From contig JALVXE010000201.1 in NCBI GenBank assembly GCA_027038385.1, positions 1 to 24,304 of the forward strand: a stretch of 24,304 bases of DNA. The letters are read 5' to 3'. This document shows, piece after piece, positions 13,593-21,946 of this stretch. Under the pieces are notes generated by a model. It searched no databases. It had not been told where the DNA came from and was given only the letters and a program-made list of their open reading frames with translations. A program made the translations under genes and the position numbers. This stretch comes from Thermotogaceae bacterium (GTDB lineage: Bacteria; Thermotogota; Thermotogae; Thermotogales; Thermotogaceae). Positions within the stretch are counted from its first letter, which is position 1; every line of letters starts with the position of its first letter.

Positions 13593-14453
13593 ATGAGTGT
13601 AAGATCAGACCTTTTGAAATTCCAGAAGAACGAGATAACCGAGCACCACATATACCTGAAGTTAGCCAAGCGTCAGGAAGGAAAGAATAAAGAGATACTC
13701 ACAAGGATAGCTCAGGACGAGAAATCACACTACGAGATAATCAAAAGAAGAACCAAAGAAGAGGTGAACCCAAGCAGATTCAAGATCTTTTGGTACACCA
13801 TGCTCTCTTACATATTTGGTCTCACTTTCGCTTTGAAGGCCATGGAGAGGGGCGAGAAGATCGCCCAGATAAACTACGAGAAAATAGAGAAGGACTTTCC
13901 AGAGATATCCAAGATCATAAAAGACGAAGAACGTCACGAGCTTGAGCTCATCGGCATGCTCGACGAAGAGAGAATAGGCTACATAAGTTCAATGGTTCTC
14001 GGGCTCAACGATGCGATAGTCGAGCTCACAGGTACGCTTGCTGGTCTTACTTTCGCACTCAGAAACTCGAAAGTCGTCGGACTGGCTGGAGTGATAACGG
14101 GAATTTCAGCAGCTCTCTCGATGGCCGTGTCTGAATATCTGTCCCAGAAATCGGAAGCGGAAGAAGGGAAGAATCCGTTAAGAGCTGCTATATACACCGG
14201 AATAGCTTACATAGTCGTTGTAATAATGCTCGTTCTGCCTTATTTTCTCATACCGAATCCTTACATATCCTTCATCTCAGCCCTTATCGCGGTCGTCGCG
14301 GTCATAGCCGCTTTCACTTATTTTGTCGCAGTCGTAAAAGAGCAGAAGTTTTCCTCCCTATTTCTGGAGATGTTCCTCCTTTCCATGGGAGTCATGATAG
14401 TGGCGTTCGTTGTCGGGCTTTTGGCAAGGAGGCTCCTTGGAATAGAGGTGTGA
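13593..14453 (+). CDS. Erythrin-VIT1 family iron transporter (ferritin-like domain fused to VIT/CCC1)
   Basis: 286 residues. The N-terminal 120 residues are a ferritin/rubrerythrin-like four-helix domain with the carboxylate/His metal pattern: NEITEHH (14-19), DEKSHYE (42-48), ERGE (85-88) and DEERHELE (111-118). The C-terminal part is VIT1/CCC1 with five membrane spans, including GLNDAIVELTG (Asp140) and SMAVSEYLS (177-184), both conserved in vacuolar iron transporters. Related MbfA proteins export iron and bind it through the ferritin-like domain; manganese is an alternative substrate. GGGAGGGAGG precedes the ATG. It is flanked by the HD-GYP gene and, 7 bases downstream, the GGDEF gene, so it probably shares an mRNA with c-di-GMP enzymes. 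Confidence 0.9.
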   Translation: MSVRSDLLKFQKNEITEHHIYLKLAKRQEGKNKEILTRIAQDEKSHYEIIKRRTKEEVNPSRFKIFWYTMLSYIFGLTFALKAMERGEKIAQINYEKIEKDFPEISKIIKDEERHELELIGMLDEERIGYISSMVLGLNDAIVELTGTLAGLTFALRNSKVVGLAGVITGISAALSMAVSEYLSQKSEAEEGKNPLRAAIYTGIAYIVVVIMLVLPYFLIPNPYISFISALIAVVAVIAAFTYFVAVVKEQKFSSLFLEMFLLSMGVMIVAFVVGLLARRLLGIEV

Positions 14454-14460
14454 TGAAGAA

Positions 14461-15945
14461 TTGAGAAAATTTCTATCCTTGATCTTGATATCCGTGTACA
14501 CCGTTTTTTCCATTCTATCCTGGACGCCTTATCTGCACCACAAGAATGAGGTTCTCCTCATCGGGAGAACGAAATTTCAACTAGAAAAACCCAAATGGGT
14601 TGTCGTGAAGGGAAGATATCTGTCTGGCGAATCCAAGGATACTTTTCTCGTCCTCCGCATGGTCGACGCTCAAGGGGTTGAAGTCATCGTAAATGGGAAG
14701 ACGGTCTTCAAAGTTGGTGGAGATGGTGCGGCATCAAAAATCTGGAGAGCGACCTTTCCTGTTTCGATTCACATAAAAAGAGGAATGAACGAGTTCACTT
14801 TCAAGATTTGGGGGAAATACGATGTTTCTATGCCGGCCCAACCTTTCTTATCCGATAACCCGTGGCTCTATGCATTCTTTATGAACACGATCCAAACGAT
14901 CATTCCGATGGCTCTATCTCCCATCTTCATAGCCATGGGGGTGTTCTTCCTCTACGCAGTTTTGGTTCTTCCCAAGGGCGAGGGCCGTGACAGAAGGACC
15001 TTTTCCTACTTCTCTATATCTATACTCTCAACAGGAACTTTCCTTTTGTTCTACTTCACGTTTCCGAATTTTTCTAATATAGATTTCTACTACGGGGTGG
15101 TAAACAAAACCGCCGCCTTGTCTACGATACTCATGCTCGTCTTCTTTTACGCAACATTTGAAAGCATGAACGATCGTTTCAAGATCTCCAGACTCTCTGT
15201 CCCAATTGGAGTTCTAAGTGTTGTAATTTTGGCATTCTTCGATTACAAATATTCCGTTGAGGTTGCCACAGTGCTCCTCCCGTTCTTCACTGCGAGCATG
15301 GCGGTGACCCTGATATTCTTCGCCATAAAGTATGGATACACGCTCCTCATCCTCTCCATGCTCACACTCATAGCGTCGATAGTTCAGTATTTGATAAGTG
15401 GACTCCTTGGAACCTCCGTGGTTCTTCCGGCCATAACCTCTATAACGATGACCGCCTTCATAATGATAAATATGAAGCTCAGGGATTACATAAGGTACAT
15501 GGGGATCGCAAACTTGAGCAGGATAGACGCTCTGACGGGAATCTACAACAGAAAGGTTTTGAGCGAAGTAGAACTTAAAGTAGGGGATTCTGTTGTGTTC
15601 ATAGATATAAACAAGTTCAAAATGCTCAACGACACCTTTGGTCATGACTACGGAGATGAGGTGCTCAGAATTTTATCTCAAGTTATAATGGAAAACATCA
15701 AGGGGAAAGATTACGCCATAAGATATGGAGGGGACGAATTTCTAGTGCTTCTCAGAAATTGCGAAAGAGATTGCGCAGATGAGATAATGAAAAAAATCGC
15801 TGAAGATTTCAAGGTAAGATCTAAAACCACGATATCATACGGCATTTCGGATTACAGAGGAGATATTGAGAGAGCGATAAAGGTTGCGGATGAGAGGATG
15901 TACGAGATGAAGAAATCTTGGGAAGGTTTGAAAGAAAATTTGTGA
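14461..15945 (+). CDS. Membrane GGDEF protein, putative diguanylate cyclase
   Basis: 494 residues. An N-terminal membrane segment (about 4-22) is followed by an extracytoplasmic domain of about 120 residues (beta-rich, WVVVKGRYL, VIVNGKTVF, GMNEFTFKIWG), reminiscent of 7TMR-DISM sensors. Seven further hydrophobic spans cover about 140-340. The cytoplasmic GGDEF domain runs from about 352: LSRIDALTGIYNR, FIDINKFKMLND, GHDYGDEVLR, RYGGDEF (421-427), ISYGIS and ADERMYEMK. The active site is intact, so it should make c-di-GMP. The inhibitory I-site is KGKD instead of RxxD (414-417). Translation starts at TTG, 7 bases after the transporter stop, with GAGGTG upstream. The likely signal is a periplasmic ligand; unknown. 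Confidence 0.9.
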   Translation: MRKFLSLILISVYTVFSILSWTPYLHHKNEVLLIGRTKFQLEKPKWVVVKGRYLSGESKDTFLVLRMVDAQGVEVIVNGKTVFKVGGDGAASKIWRATFPVSIHIKRGMNEFTFKIWGKYDVSMPAQPFLSDNPWLYAFFMNTIQTIIPMALSPIFIAMGVFFLYAVLVLPKGEGRDRRTFSYFSISILSTGTFLLFYFTFPNFSNIDFYYGVVNKTAALSTILMLVFFYATFESMNDRFKISRLSVPIGVLSVVILAFFDYKYSVEVATVLLPFFTASMAVTLIFFAIKYGYTLLILSMLTLIASIVQYLISGLLGTSVVLPAITSITMTAFIMINMKLRDYIRYMGIANLSRIDALTGIYNRKVLSEVELKVGDSVVFIDINKFKMLNDTFGHDYGDEVLRILSQVIMENIKGKDYAIRYGGDEFLVLLRNCERDCADEIMKKIAEDFKVRSKTTISYGISDYRGDIERAIKVADERMYEMKKSWEGLKENL

Positions 15946-15957
15946 AGGTGTTATCAT
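15928..15957 (+). promoter_or_regulatory. Promoter of the GlpA-like oxidoreductase operon
   Basis: TTGAAA (15928-15933), 18-base spacer and TATCAT (15952-15957) preceded by TGT, overlapping the end of the GGDEF gene. The predicted leader is about 16 bases and contains the ribosome binding site GGAGGTGA. Confidence 0.5.
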
Positions 15958-15979
15958 TTCGGACGTGGAGGTGAAAGAG

Positions 15980-17413
15980 TTGAAAATCGCTGTCATAGGT
16001 GGAGGAATAGTTGGAACTCTCATAGCGAGACTTCTCTCGTTCTACGAGGCTGATGTGACTCTCATAGAGAAGGAGAACGATGTTGGTTGGGGAGTCACTA
16101 AGGCAAATTCAGGGATAATTCACGCTGGATATGACGATGAACCTGGGACGTTAAGGGCTTCGTTGGTCGTTCCTGGTAACGAAGCGTACACACAGCTTCA
16201 AAAGGACCTTGACTTTCCCTTTATGAGGGTCGGCTCGCACGTTCTGGCTTTTAACGAAAGCGATTTGAAGACCCTCGAGGAGCTTTACAAGAGGGGAGAG
16301 AAGAATGGAATAAAGGGAATGAAGATACTAGATAGAGAAGAAGTTCTGTCGATGATCCCGAAGGTCAACCCCGATGTTAAAGCCTCCCTTTACGCTCCGA
16401 GCGCCGGGATAGTCATACCTTGGAGAGTGGCCCTGAGCGCTTCTGATAATTTCGTTATGAACGGTGGAAAGTTAGCTCTGGGCGAGAGAGTTGTTGATAT
16501 AGAAGTCAGCGGTGGAAGGGTCAGAAAAGTAATCACGGATAAAAATGAGTATGAAGCGGATGTCGTGATAAACGCATCCGGGCTTTTCGCCGACGAGATA
16601 GCGAAGATGGCCGGAGCCGAATCTGTGCCGATACATCCGAGAAAAGGGGAGTATATACTCCTTGACACTCAGGAATACACGAATTACGTTCTTTTCCCGA
16701 CACCGTCTCATGGAAGTAAAGGGATGTTGGTTGTGCCGACTCTATCTGAGAACACCCTCATAGGTCCGAATGCGGTGGACCTTCCACCGGATAAGAAAGG
16801 CGACGTCTCGACGACCGAGTCCGGCTTGAAGGAAGTTCATGAAGGCGCGAAGAAACTCATCCCGTCGATAAAACTAAACAAGGTCCTGAGAACATTCGCC
16901 GGATTGAGACCGGAATCCCCGCAAAGGGATTTCTTTATAAAAGAGAGCGAAAAGGTCTGGGGATTCATAAACGTCGCGGCTATAAGATCGCCGGGTCTGA
17001 CCGCAGCACCCGCGATAGCGGAATACGTTGTTGAAGAACTTCTCCAGCAAAGGCTAAAGATAAATCTTCAGAAAAAGAGAGAATACATCAAAAGCATCAA
17101 GAGCATACAGAAGGTATCAAGGCTCAGCATAGAAGACTGGGCAGAGCTCGTGAGAAAAGATGAGAGATACGGAAATATCATCTGCGTCTGCAACAGAGTT
17201 ACGGAGGGCGAGATAGTCGAAGCGGTAAAACGTGGCGCAAGGACTCTCGACTCCGTGAAATTCAGAACGGGTGCCATGTGCGGACCCTGTCAGGCCGCTA
17301 GATGTGCGATGAAGATAGCGAAGATAATCTCAAGGGAAGCCGGTATCCCGATAGAAGAGATTCTCCTGAATGCCGATGGTAGCAACATAGCAGTTGGGAA
17401 GGTGAGACCATGA
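15980..17413 (+). CDS. FAD-dependent dehydrogenase with BFD-type [2Fe-2S] domain (GlpA-like)
   Basis: 477 residues from TTG 15980. The N-terminal nucleotide-binding fold begins KIAVIGGGIVGTLIARLLS, and the DAO-family core continues with NSGIIHAGYDDEPGTLRA, VGSHVLAF, NASGLFADEIA, HPRKGEYILLD and FAGLRPESPQRDF. The C-terminus has a BFD-like Fe-S domain with CVC (402-404) and CGPC (434-437). This architecture is found in anaerobic glycerol-3-phosphate dehydrogenase GlpA-type proteins and in related 2-hydroxyacid oxidases; glycerol-3-phosphate is the best guess. The TTG is preferred because GGAGGTGA lies 5 bases upstream; an in-frame GTG at 15965 has no such site. It overlaps the next gene by 4 bases, and the three-gene set matches a common conserved cluster. 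No glpK or glpF is visible nearby. Confidence 0.88.
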   Translation: MKIAVIGGGIVGTLIARLLSFYEADVTLIEKENDVGWGVTKANSGIIHAGYDDEPGTLRASLVVPGNEAYTQLQKDLDFPFMRVGSHVLAFNESDLKTLEELYKRGEKNGIKGMKILDREEVLSMIPKVNPDVKASLYAPSAGIVIPWRVALSASDNFVMNGGKLALGERVVDIEVSGGRVRKVITDKNEYEADVVINASGLFADEIAKMAGAESVPIHPRKGEYILLDTQEYTNYVLFPTPSHGSKGMLVVPTLSENTLIGPNAVDLPPDKKGDVSTTESGLKEVHEGAKKLIPSIKLNKVLRTFAGLRPESPQRDFFIKESEKVWGFINVAAIRSPGLTAAPAIAEYVVEELLQQRLKINLQKKREYIKSIKSIQKVSRLSIEDWAELVRKDERYGNIICVCNRVTEGEIVEAVKRGARTLDSVKFRTGAMCGPCQAARCAMKIAKIISREAGIPIEEILLNADGSNIAVGKVRP

Positions 17414-18606
17414 AAAGAGTTGAAGTCGTCGTTGTCGGAGCTGGAGCGGCCGGTATGGCTGCAGCCAAGGGAGCAGCTGAGAATGGAGCTCATGTTCTCC
17501 TTCTTGACAACGAGAACTGGGTAGGCGGAATACTTCAGCAGTGTATACACAACGGCTTTGGGGTTCACAGATACAAAGAAGAGCTCACAGGTCCGGAATT
17601 TGCAGAAAGGCTTAAGAAAGAGATACCAAGCGATGTCGAAGTGATGACAGGCTCGTTCGTTCACAAGATATTTCCAGAAGAGAAAAAACTCATAGTTATA
17701 TCCAGACGTGGAATAGAAGAAATCCATTACGAGAGTATGGTCTTCGCAACCGGGGCAAGGGAGAAGACTTTCCAGTCACTTCTAATACCCGGTACAAGAC
17801 CGGTCGGTATATACACCGCCGGCCAGGCTCAGAGGATGATAAACATAGACGGGTATCTTCCGGGAAAGAGAGCTCTCGTTTTGGGATCCGGAGACGTCGG
17901 ATTGATAATGGCAAGGAGAATGCACCTTGAAGGTATGGAAGTCATCGGGGTAGTTGAGAGACTTCCGTATCCGGGAGGATTGAGAAGGAACGTAAAGCAG
18001 TGTCTTGAAGATTTCGACATACCGCTTTACTTGTCTCACACGGTAGTCAGGGTCGAAGGATTTCCAAGGCTCGAGAAGGTCATAGTGGCAAAAGTCGATG
18101 GGAAATTCAGCCCGATCCCGGGTACTGAAAAAGAATTGAAAGTCGATACGCTCGTAGTGTCCGTCGGGCTCGTGCCGGTTAAGAAGCTTCTGGCGAAATT
18201 CGTCGATGTTGAAAGCGGAATACTGGTATCTAACTCCGGACAGACTTCCGTCGATTCAATATTTGCCGCCGGGAATGTGACGACGATATTCGATCTTGTC
18301 GACTATGTGGCCAACGAGGGAGAGAAAGCGGGAAAGAACGCAGCGCTCTACGCGAAGGGAAAATTTGAAGGGAAGAGAATTCCCGTTAAGAAAGGTGAAG
18401 GCGTAAAAGTACTCCATCCGAAGTGGTACGATCCAAGTGACCCGTTATCAGTTTATCTCAGAGTCAGCAGGCCGATGGAAAGAGCGGTCGTGAGAATAGG
18501 AAAATACGAGATAGAAGCGGAAGATCTCACCCCGGCTGAGATGGTGCACGTTGAAATAGAACCGCCATGCGAAGATGAAATAGTCGTTTCTGTGACGGAG
18601 GTGTGA
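17410..18606 (+). CDS. NAD(P)/FAD-dependent oxidoreductase, partner of the GlpA-like protein
   Basis: 398 residues. Two dinucleotide-binding folds are seen: VEVVVVGAGAAGMAAAKGAA (FAD, residues 4-23) and ALVLGSGDVGLIMARRM (second nucleotide). ATG at FATGARE and FAAGN(V)TTIFD are the usual FAD-contacting segments. The family is class II pyridine nucleotide oxidoreductases, but a redox-active CxxC pair is absent. A C-terminal domain of about 85 residues (from about 314, VLHPKWYDPSDPLSVYLRVS) follows, ending DEIVVSVTEV. In homologous clusters it is the second subunit (GlpB-position) passing electrons between the Fe-S dehydrogenase and an acceptor; the acceptor is not known here. Its start overlaps the previous gene by 4 bases and the next gene begins 2 bases after its stop. 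Confidence 0.9.
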   Translation: MKRVEVVVVGAGAAGMAAAKGAAENGAHVLLLDNENWVGGILQQCIHNGFGVHRYKEELTGPEFAERLKKEIPSDVEVMTGSFVHKIFPEEKKLIVISRRGIEEIHYESMVFATGAREKTFQSLLIPGTRPVGIYTAGQAQRMINIDGYLPGKRALVLGSGDVGLIMARRMHLEGMEVIGVVERLPYPGGLRRNVKQCLEDFDIPLYLSHTVVRVEGFPRLEKVIVAKVDGKFSPIPGTEKELKVDTLVVSVGLVPVKKLLAKFVDVESGILVSNSGQTSVDSIFAAGNVTTIFDLVDYVANEGEKAGKNAALYAKGKFEGKRIPVKKGEGVKVLHPKWYDPSDPLSVYLRVSRPMERAVVRIGKYEIEAEDLTPAEMVHVEIEPPCEDEIVVSVTEV

Positions 18607-18608
18607 AG

Positions 18609-18965
18609 ATGGAAAGGATTAAGTGCGTGAGATGCCCACTTGGTTGTATGCTGAAGGTAAAAGTCACCAAAGACGGCATAGAAGTCGAGGGCAACAGATG
18701 CCCGCGTGGTGAAGAGTTCGCTCTACAAGAAATCGAGAATCCGATGAGAATCCTGACAACGAGTGTCAGGGTATCCGGTGGAGTGTTGCCGCTGGTATCG
18801 GTGAAGACTTCTGGAGCGGTTCCAAGAGACAAAATAAAAGAGCTTATGGATCACATAAAGTCTCTTGAAGTCGAAGCTCCCGTTAAGATAGGAGATGTCA
18901 TAGAGAAAAACGTATTGAATCTCGGTGTTGATTTGGTGGCCACGAGAGATTGCGATGAGAAATGA
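18609..18965 (+). CDS. DUF1667 Cys-rich redox protein
   Basis: 118 residues from ATG 18609, preceded by GGAGGTG with 5-base spacing; an in-frame GTG at 18603 would overlap the upstream stop. The N-terminus has CVRCPLGC (a CxxCPxGC motif) and a second NRCPRGEEFALQEI motif, giving four Cys that can hold an Fe-S cluster or zinc. The middle reads ENPMRILTTSVRVSGG and the end is GDVIEKNVLNLGVDLVATR, diagnostic of DUF1667. The protein is regularly third in clusters with the two oxidoreductases above, where it replaces GlpC. The last codons overlap the next gene by 11 bases. Confidence 0.92.
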   Translation: MERIKCVRCPLGCMLKVKVTKDGIEVEGNRCPRGEEFALQEIENPMRILTTSVRVSGGVLPLVSVKTSGAVPRDKIKELMDHIKSLEVEAPVKIGDVIEKNVLNLGVDLVATRDCDEK

Positions 18966-19731
18966 GCTTTTAAGGATCCTTAGAAAAGATGGATGGGACT
19001 CTGAGGATGTCGAGGATCTCATCGTGATAATAGAAGACGAGAAAGGGCTTCTCAGAAGTGTGAGTCCAGACATTTTAGAACTATCTTTGAAAGAACTCTT
19101 CTTCGGAAGGGGAAACGAGAAAAGGAGAATAGACAGAGCTTCCATGATATCGAATCTTCCCCCGGAATTTCTCCGGGGGATTTTGGATCTTTTCAGGGGA
19201 AGGAGAAAATTCCATCAGGACAAAGGTGAAGAAATTCCATTCAGGGATCTGATAGATATCGCGAGGAATCTGAAGCCCTGGAAACTTTATGAAAACCTTC
19301 TGGAAGATCTCAGAGCCGCGACGGATTTGTCAGATAAGTTCAGAGATGAGCTATCGATATCGGTGCATCCCTACATCGTGAAAGTCGTTTTATCTAAAAA
19401 ATCGCGACCGCTCGTCATCGATGGGAACAACTTTCTTTGGAAGTACGATCTATGTGTCGTGCGTTTTGAAGATCTCTTTCTGGCACTTTCAAATGAGAAA
19501 AAGACATTTTATCCCGTTTACATAGTCTTTGACGGGAACGTGGAGCACATAGTCCCGAAAAGCGGCAAGAATTTGCTTGACGATATAATCTCTTCCAAAT
19601 TCACTTACAGACACTCCCCAGCCGATGAGCTGATAATATCCTTAGCTCGCCAAAAGGGTGCTGTTGTCATGAGTGAAGACAGGTTCAGAGATTACGATTT
19701 CAAAGGTGAGAGGATAGGATATCCAATTTAG
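18955..19731 (+). CDS. NYN/PIN-like domain protein, putative ribonuclease
   Basis: 258 residues from ATG 18955. The first 140 residues are helical and charged (RNELLRILRKDGWDSEDVED, ISNLPPEFLRGILDLFRGRR) and are not recognised. The C-terminal 110 form a PIN/NYN-type fold: RPLVIDGNNFLW (the first catalytic Asp), FYPVYIVFDGNVEH (second), SPADELIISLARQKGAVVMS (third acidic site) and EDRFRDYDF (fourth), the order typical of Zc3h12a/NYN nucleases. It starts inside the end of the DUF1667 gene with a weak GAGAG site, so translation is probably coupled; a longer GTG start at 18925 is possible. The 3' end overlaps the convergent MATE gene by 4 bases. RNA cleavage is expected from the fold, but its target is unknown. 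Confidence 0.7.
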   Translation: MRNELLRILRKDGWDSEDVEDLIVIIEDEKGLLRSVSPDILELSLKELFFGRGNEKRRIDRASMISNLPPEFLRGILDLFRGRRKFHQDKGEEIPFRDLIDIARNLKPWKLYENLLEDLRAATDLSDKFRDELSISVHPYIVKVVLSKKSRPLVIDGNNFLWKYDLCVVRFEDLFLALSNEKKTFYPVYIVFDGNVEHIVPKSGKNLLDDIISSKFTYRHSPADELIISLARQKGAVVMSEDRFRDYDFKGERIGYPI

Positions 19732-21031
19732 ACTTCGAATTTCAGCCACTTTTTCTTTTTGACCATGAAAAGCCCCACAAAAGATCCCAAGGCTATCGAG
19801 AGTGCTATAACGAGTCCGAGCGCGTTGTATCCGAAGCTGAAAATCTTCATAACGGACATCACGGGGATCCTGAAAGCCCAGTTACTCAGAAGACTGATGA
19901 ACAGCGTATCGATCGTTCTTCCACCGCCAACGAGTGTACCGTAAGATACGTTCATGATGTACATGAAGAAGAACCCAAAAGATGTGTACCTGAGAAAAAA
20001 TGATGCGGACTTTACGAGTTGAGGATCTTTTGAAAAAAGTGATGCGATCGGCGTGGAGAATATAAAAATGGCGGCGGAGGCGATGATCCCTATCAGGATG
20101 CCTACCTTCAACCCTTCTGAAAAGACTTCAAACGCCTTTGAAGAATTCCTCCTCCCGAGGCTCTGACCAACGAGTGTCGTTATCGCTCCTTCAAGCGCGA
20201 AGCCTATCATCCAGGCTGTATCGATTGTCCTTGTGAATATTCCGAAGGTAGCCGTTGCCAGAACGCCGTACATCGAGAATATCTTCACCATGGCGATCCT
20301 TGTGATGTTCCAATTTATGGAATCGACCAGAGACGGTCCACCTATCTTAAGGATTTTCTTGAGGATATCGAGCTCGAGCTTTGTGTATTTCAAAAGCCAC
20401 ACGCTCCATTTCCTTTTCGCTAGGAAAAACCCCAGCACCATCGATGCGGTTGAGCATACTCCAGAAGCGAGAGCCGAACCCGAAACGCCCATCTTCAGGG
20501 TGAACATAAAAATTGGATCCAAAAATATGTTCGATATCGAGCCAAACGCTACGACATAGAAAAGAGTTTTGGTGTCTCCTATGGATCTAAAGGTAGTCAT
20601 CATAGTTCCCATGAGGAAGGAAAACGGCAGGAACAGAGCCATTATCCTGTAACAAGAGATCGCATTGCTGGGAGGAACTTTTCCGCTTCCGAGCCACGAG
20701 AGAAGAAACGGAGATAACGGATACGTGACTATCAGAAGCAAAAGCCCGGCGAGGAATTTGTAAACGACTATCTGCCTTCCGCGTTCTCAAAAGATCTCAG
20801 GTCTCTCTTTCCCCAGCTTCTTGATAAGAGTACCATCGAAGAAACGCCGAACATCTCGTTGAGTATGTAGTTCATGTTGTAAAGGCTCACGGCGAGAGTC
20901 ACGGAAGCGACGGCGTCTTTTCCGAGCCTTCCTATCCAGGCGAGATCTGCAAAGCTGTAGAGCATGTTGAAGACCGAACTTCCCATAGATGGGACGGCTA
21001 TCCTGAGAATATCCTTCTTTGTTCTGTTCAA
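19728..21031 (-). pseudogene. MATE-family multidrug/sodium antiporter, interrupted by a one-base frameshift
   Basis: The first frame (TTG 21031 to TAG 20768-20770) encodes KKDILRIAVPSMGSSVFNML, then FADLAWIGRLGKDAVASVTLA, a typical MATE N-terminus ending SFENAEGR-stop. The remaining protein (about 350 residues; MMTTFRSIGDTKT, GGPSLVDSINWN, EGAITTLVGQSLGRRNS) continues in the next frame to TAA at 19728. Switching frame within 20768-20789 would rebuild a continuous protein of about 434 residues, normal for MATE, with about 12 membrane spans. Adding one G to the GCGG at 20779-20782 gives NAGRQIVVYKF, which reads naturally. No slippery heptamer is visible. It is either a recent pseudogene or a sequencing error. 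It lies 32 bases after the CDF gene, with GGAGATC before the TTG. Confidence 0.85.
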
Positions 21032-21063
21032 CTTCCGATCTCCTTTTGTTTGATGTCAATATT

Positions 21064-21939
21064 TTACAACGAGGGGGGAAGTTCTTCACATCTCTCTTTC
21101 TCGATCTGGATAGTAGAGTGGGAAATTCCAAGCTGTTTGAGTCTTCCCTCAACGGATCTTCTCACGTAATCTATATCCGAGTTTTTACTCTCAAGAGTCA
21201 CGTGAAGCTCTGCAAAAGCGTCTTTTCCATTTATCGTCCAGATGTGAATGTGATGAACATCTCTAACACCTTCCAAATTTTCAAGGATTCTCTTCAAATC
21301 CGATATGTCTATCCACTCTGGCCTGGCTTGCATCAGTATCGACGAGGCTCTTTTGAAGACTCTCCAGCCCATCGCGATCATGTAGGTCGCTATCGCTAGG
21401 GATATCAAACCGTCTAAAAAATAAAGCGGCTTGAAGAAAAGAATTATTCCAAGGGCCACGACTAGAACAGATGATATGGCGTCTGCTGTTATGTGAACGA
21501 AAGTCGAGTGAACGTTTATATCGTGGTGATGCTCGTGAAGAAAGAGTATCGTGAGCACGTTTCCAGCTAATCCCACTATTGCGACTGGAAGCATGACCTT
21601 CGGATCTACAGCTTCGGGACTTATGAGTTTTTTGATACCCTCGAACGTGACGAACCCGCCAACTACCATCAAAAATACCGAATTCACAACAGCTGCGATA
21701 ACTTCTGCTCTTTCGTATCCGTAGGTGAATCTCTCGTCTCTCTTTCTCTTCGATACCTTCACAGCCGAGTAGCTGAATATCATCGACAGGACATCAGAGC
21801 TGTTGTGTGCAGCATCGGAAAGGAGAGCTGTGCTCCGCGAGACCAGCCCTCCTATCACTTCAGCTAACACTATCAAAAGGTTGAAGAATATCGAGAGGAA
21901 GAGACTTTTTTCTTTTTCGTGCTTGTGATCTTCGTGCAT
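21064..21939 (-). CDS. CDF-family cation efflux protein, probably zinc
   Basis: 291 residues with six membrane spans and a C-terminal cytoplasmic domain (from about 200, RPEWIDISDLKRILENLEGV then DVHHIHIWTINGKDAFAELH). Metal sites in the membrane are D42-AAH45-NSSD49 in span 2 and H149-ITAD153 in span 5, the HD-HD set associated with Zn2+ (and Cd2+) rather than Mn2+ or Fe2+. A His-rich N-terminus (MHEDHKHEKE) and a loop HEHHHD (135-140) fit zinc handling. The transporter exports metal in exchange for protons. The start follows the amidohydrolase stop by 7 bases with only a weak binding site, so translation is probably coupled. It heads a metal-themed operon with the MATE gene downstream. Confidence 0.92.
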   Translation of the reverse strand: MHEDHKHEKEKSLFLSIFFNLLIVLAEVIGGLVSRSTALLSDAAHNSSDVLSMIFSYSAVKVSKRKRDERFTYGYERAEVIAAVVNSVFLMVVGGFVTFEGIKKLISPEAVDPKVMLPVAIVGLAGNVLTILFLHEHHHDINVHSTFVHITADAISSVLVVALGIILFFKPLYFLDGLISLAIATYMIAMGWRVFKRASSILMQARPEWIDISDLKRILENLEGVRDVHHIHIWTINGKDAFAELHVTLESKNSDIDYVRRSVEGRLKQLGISHSTIQIEKERCEELPPSL

Positions 21940-21946
21940 CTTAAAT

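Noticed and set aside
15965..15979. GTG at 15965 as the start of the GlpA-like gene.
   Set aside because: GGAGGTGA lies within the following codons and has correct spacing only for the TTG at 15980.
19728..20741. The downstream part of the MATE gene as an independent short transporter.
   Set aside because: It lacks the first spans, starts at a TTG with no good ribosome binding site, and continues exactly where the upstream frame ends; one frameshifted gene is simpler.
20775..20785. Programmed -1 frameshifting in the MATE gene.
   Set aside because: No X-XXY-YYZ slippery heptamer or downstream stem is visible at the switch point (CGGAAGG).
21032..21063. TTGACA-like bases in the CDF-MATE gap as a MATE promoter.
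   Set aside because: No -10 box at 16-18 bases; the 32-base gap fits simple cotranscription.
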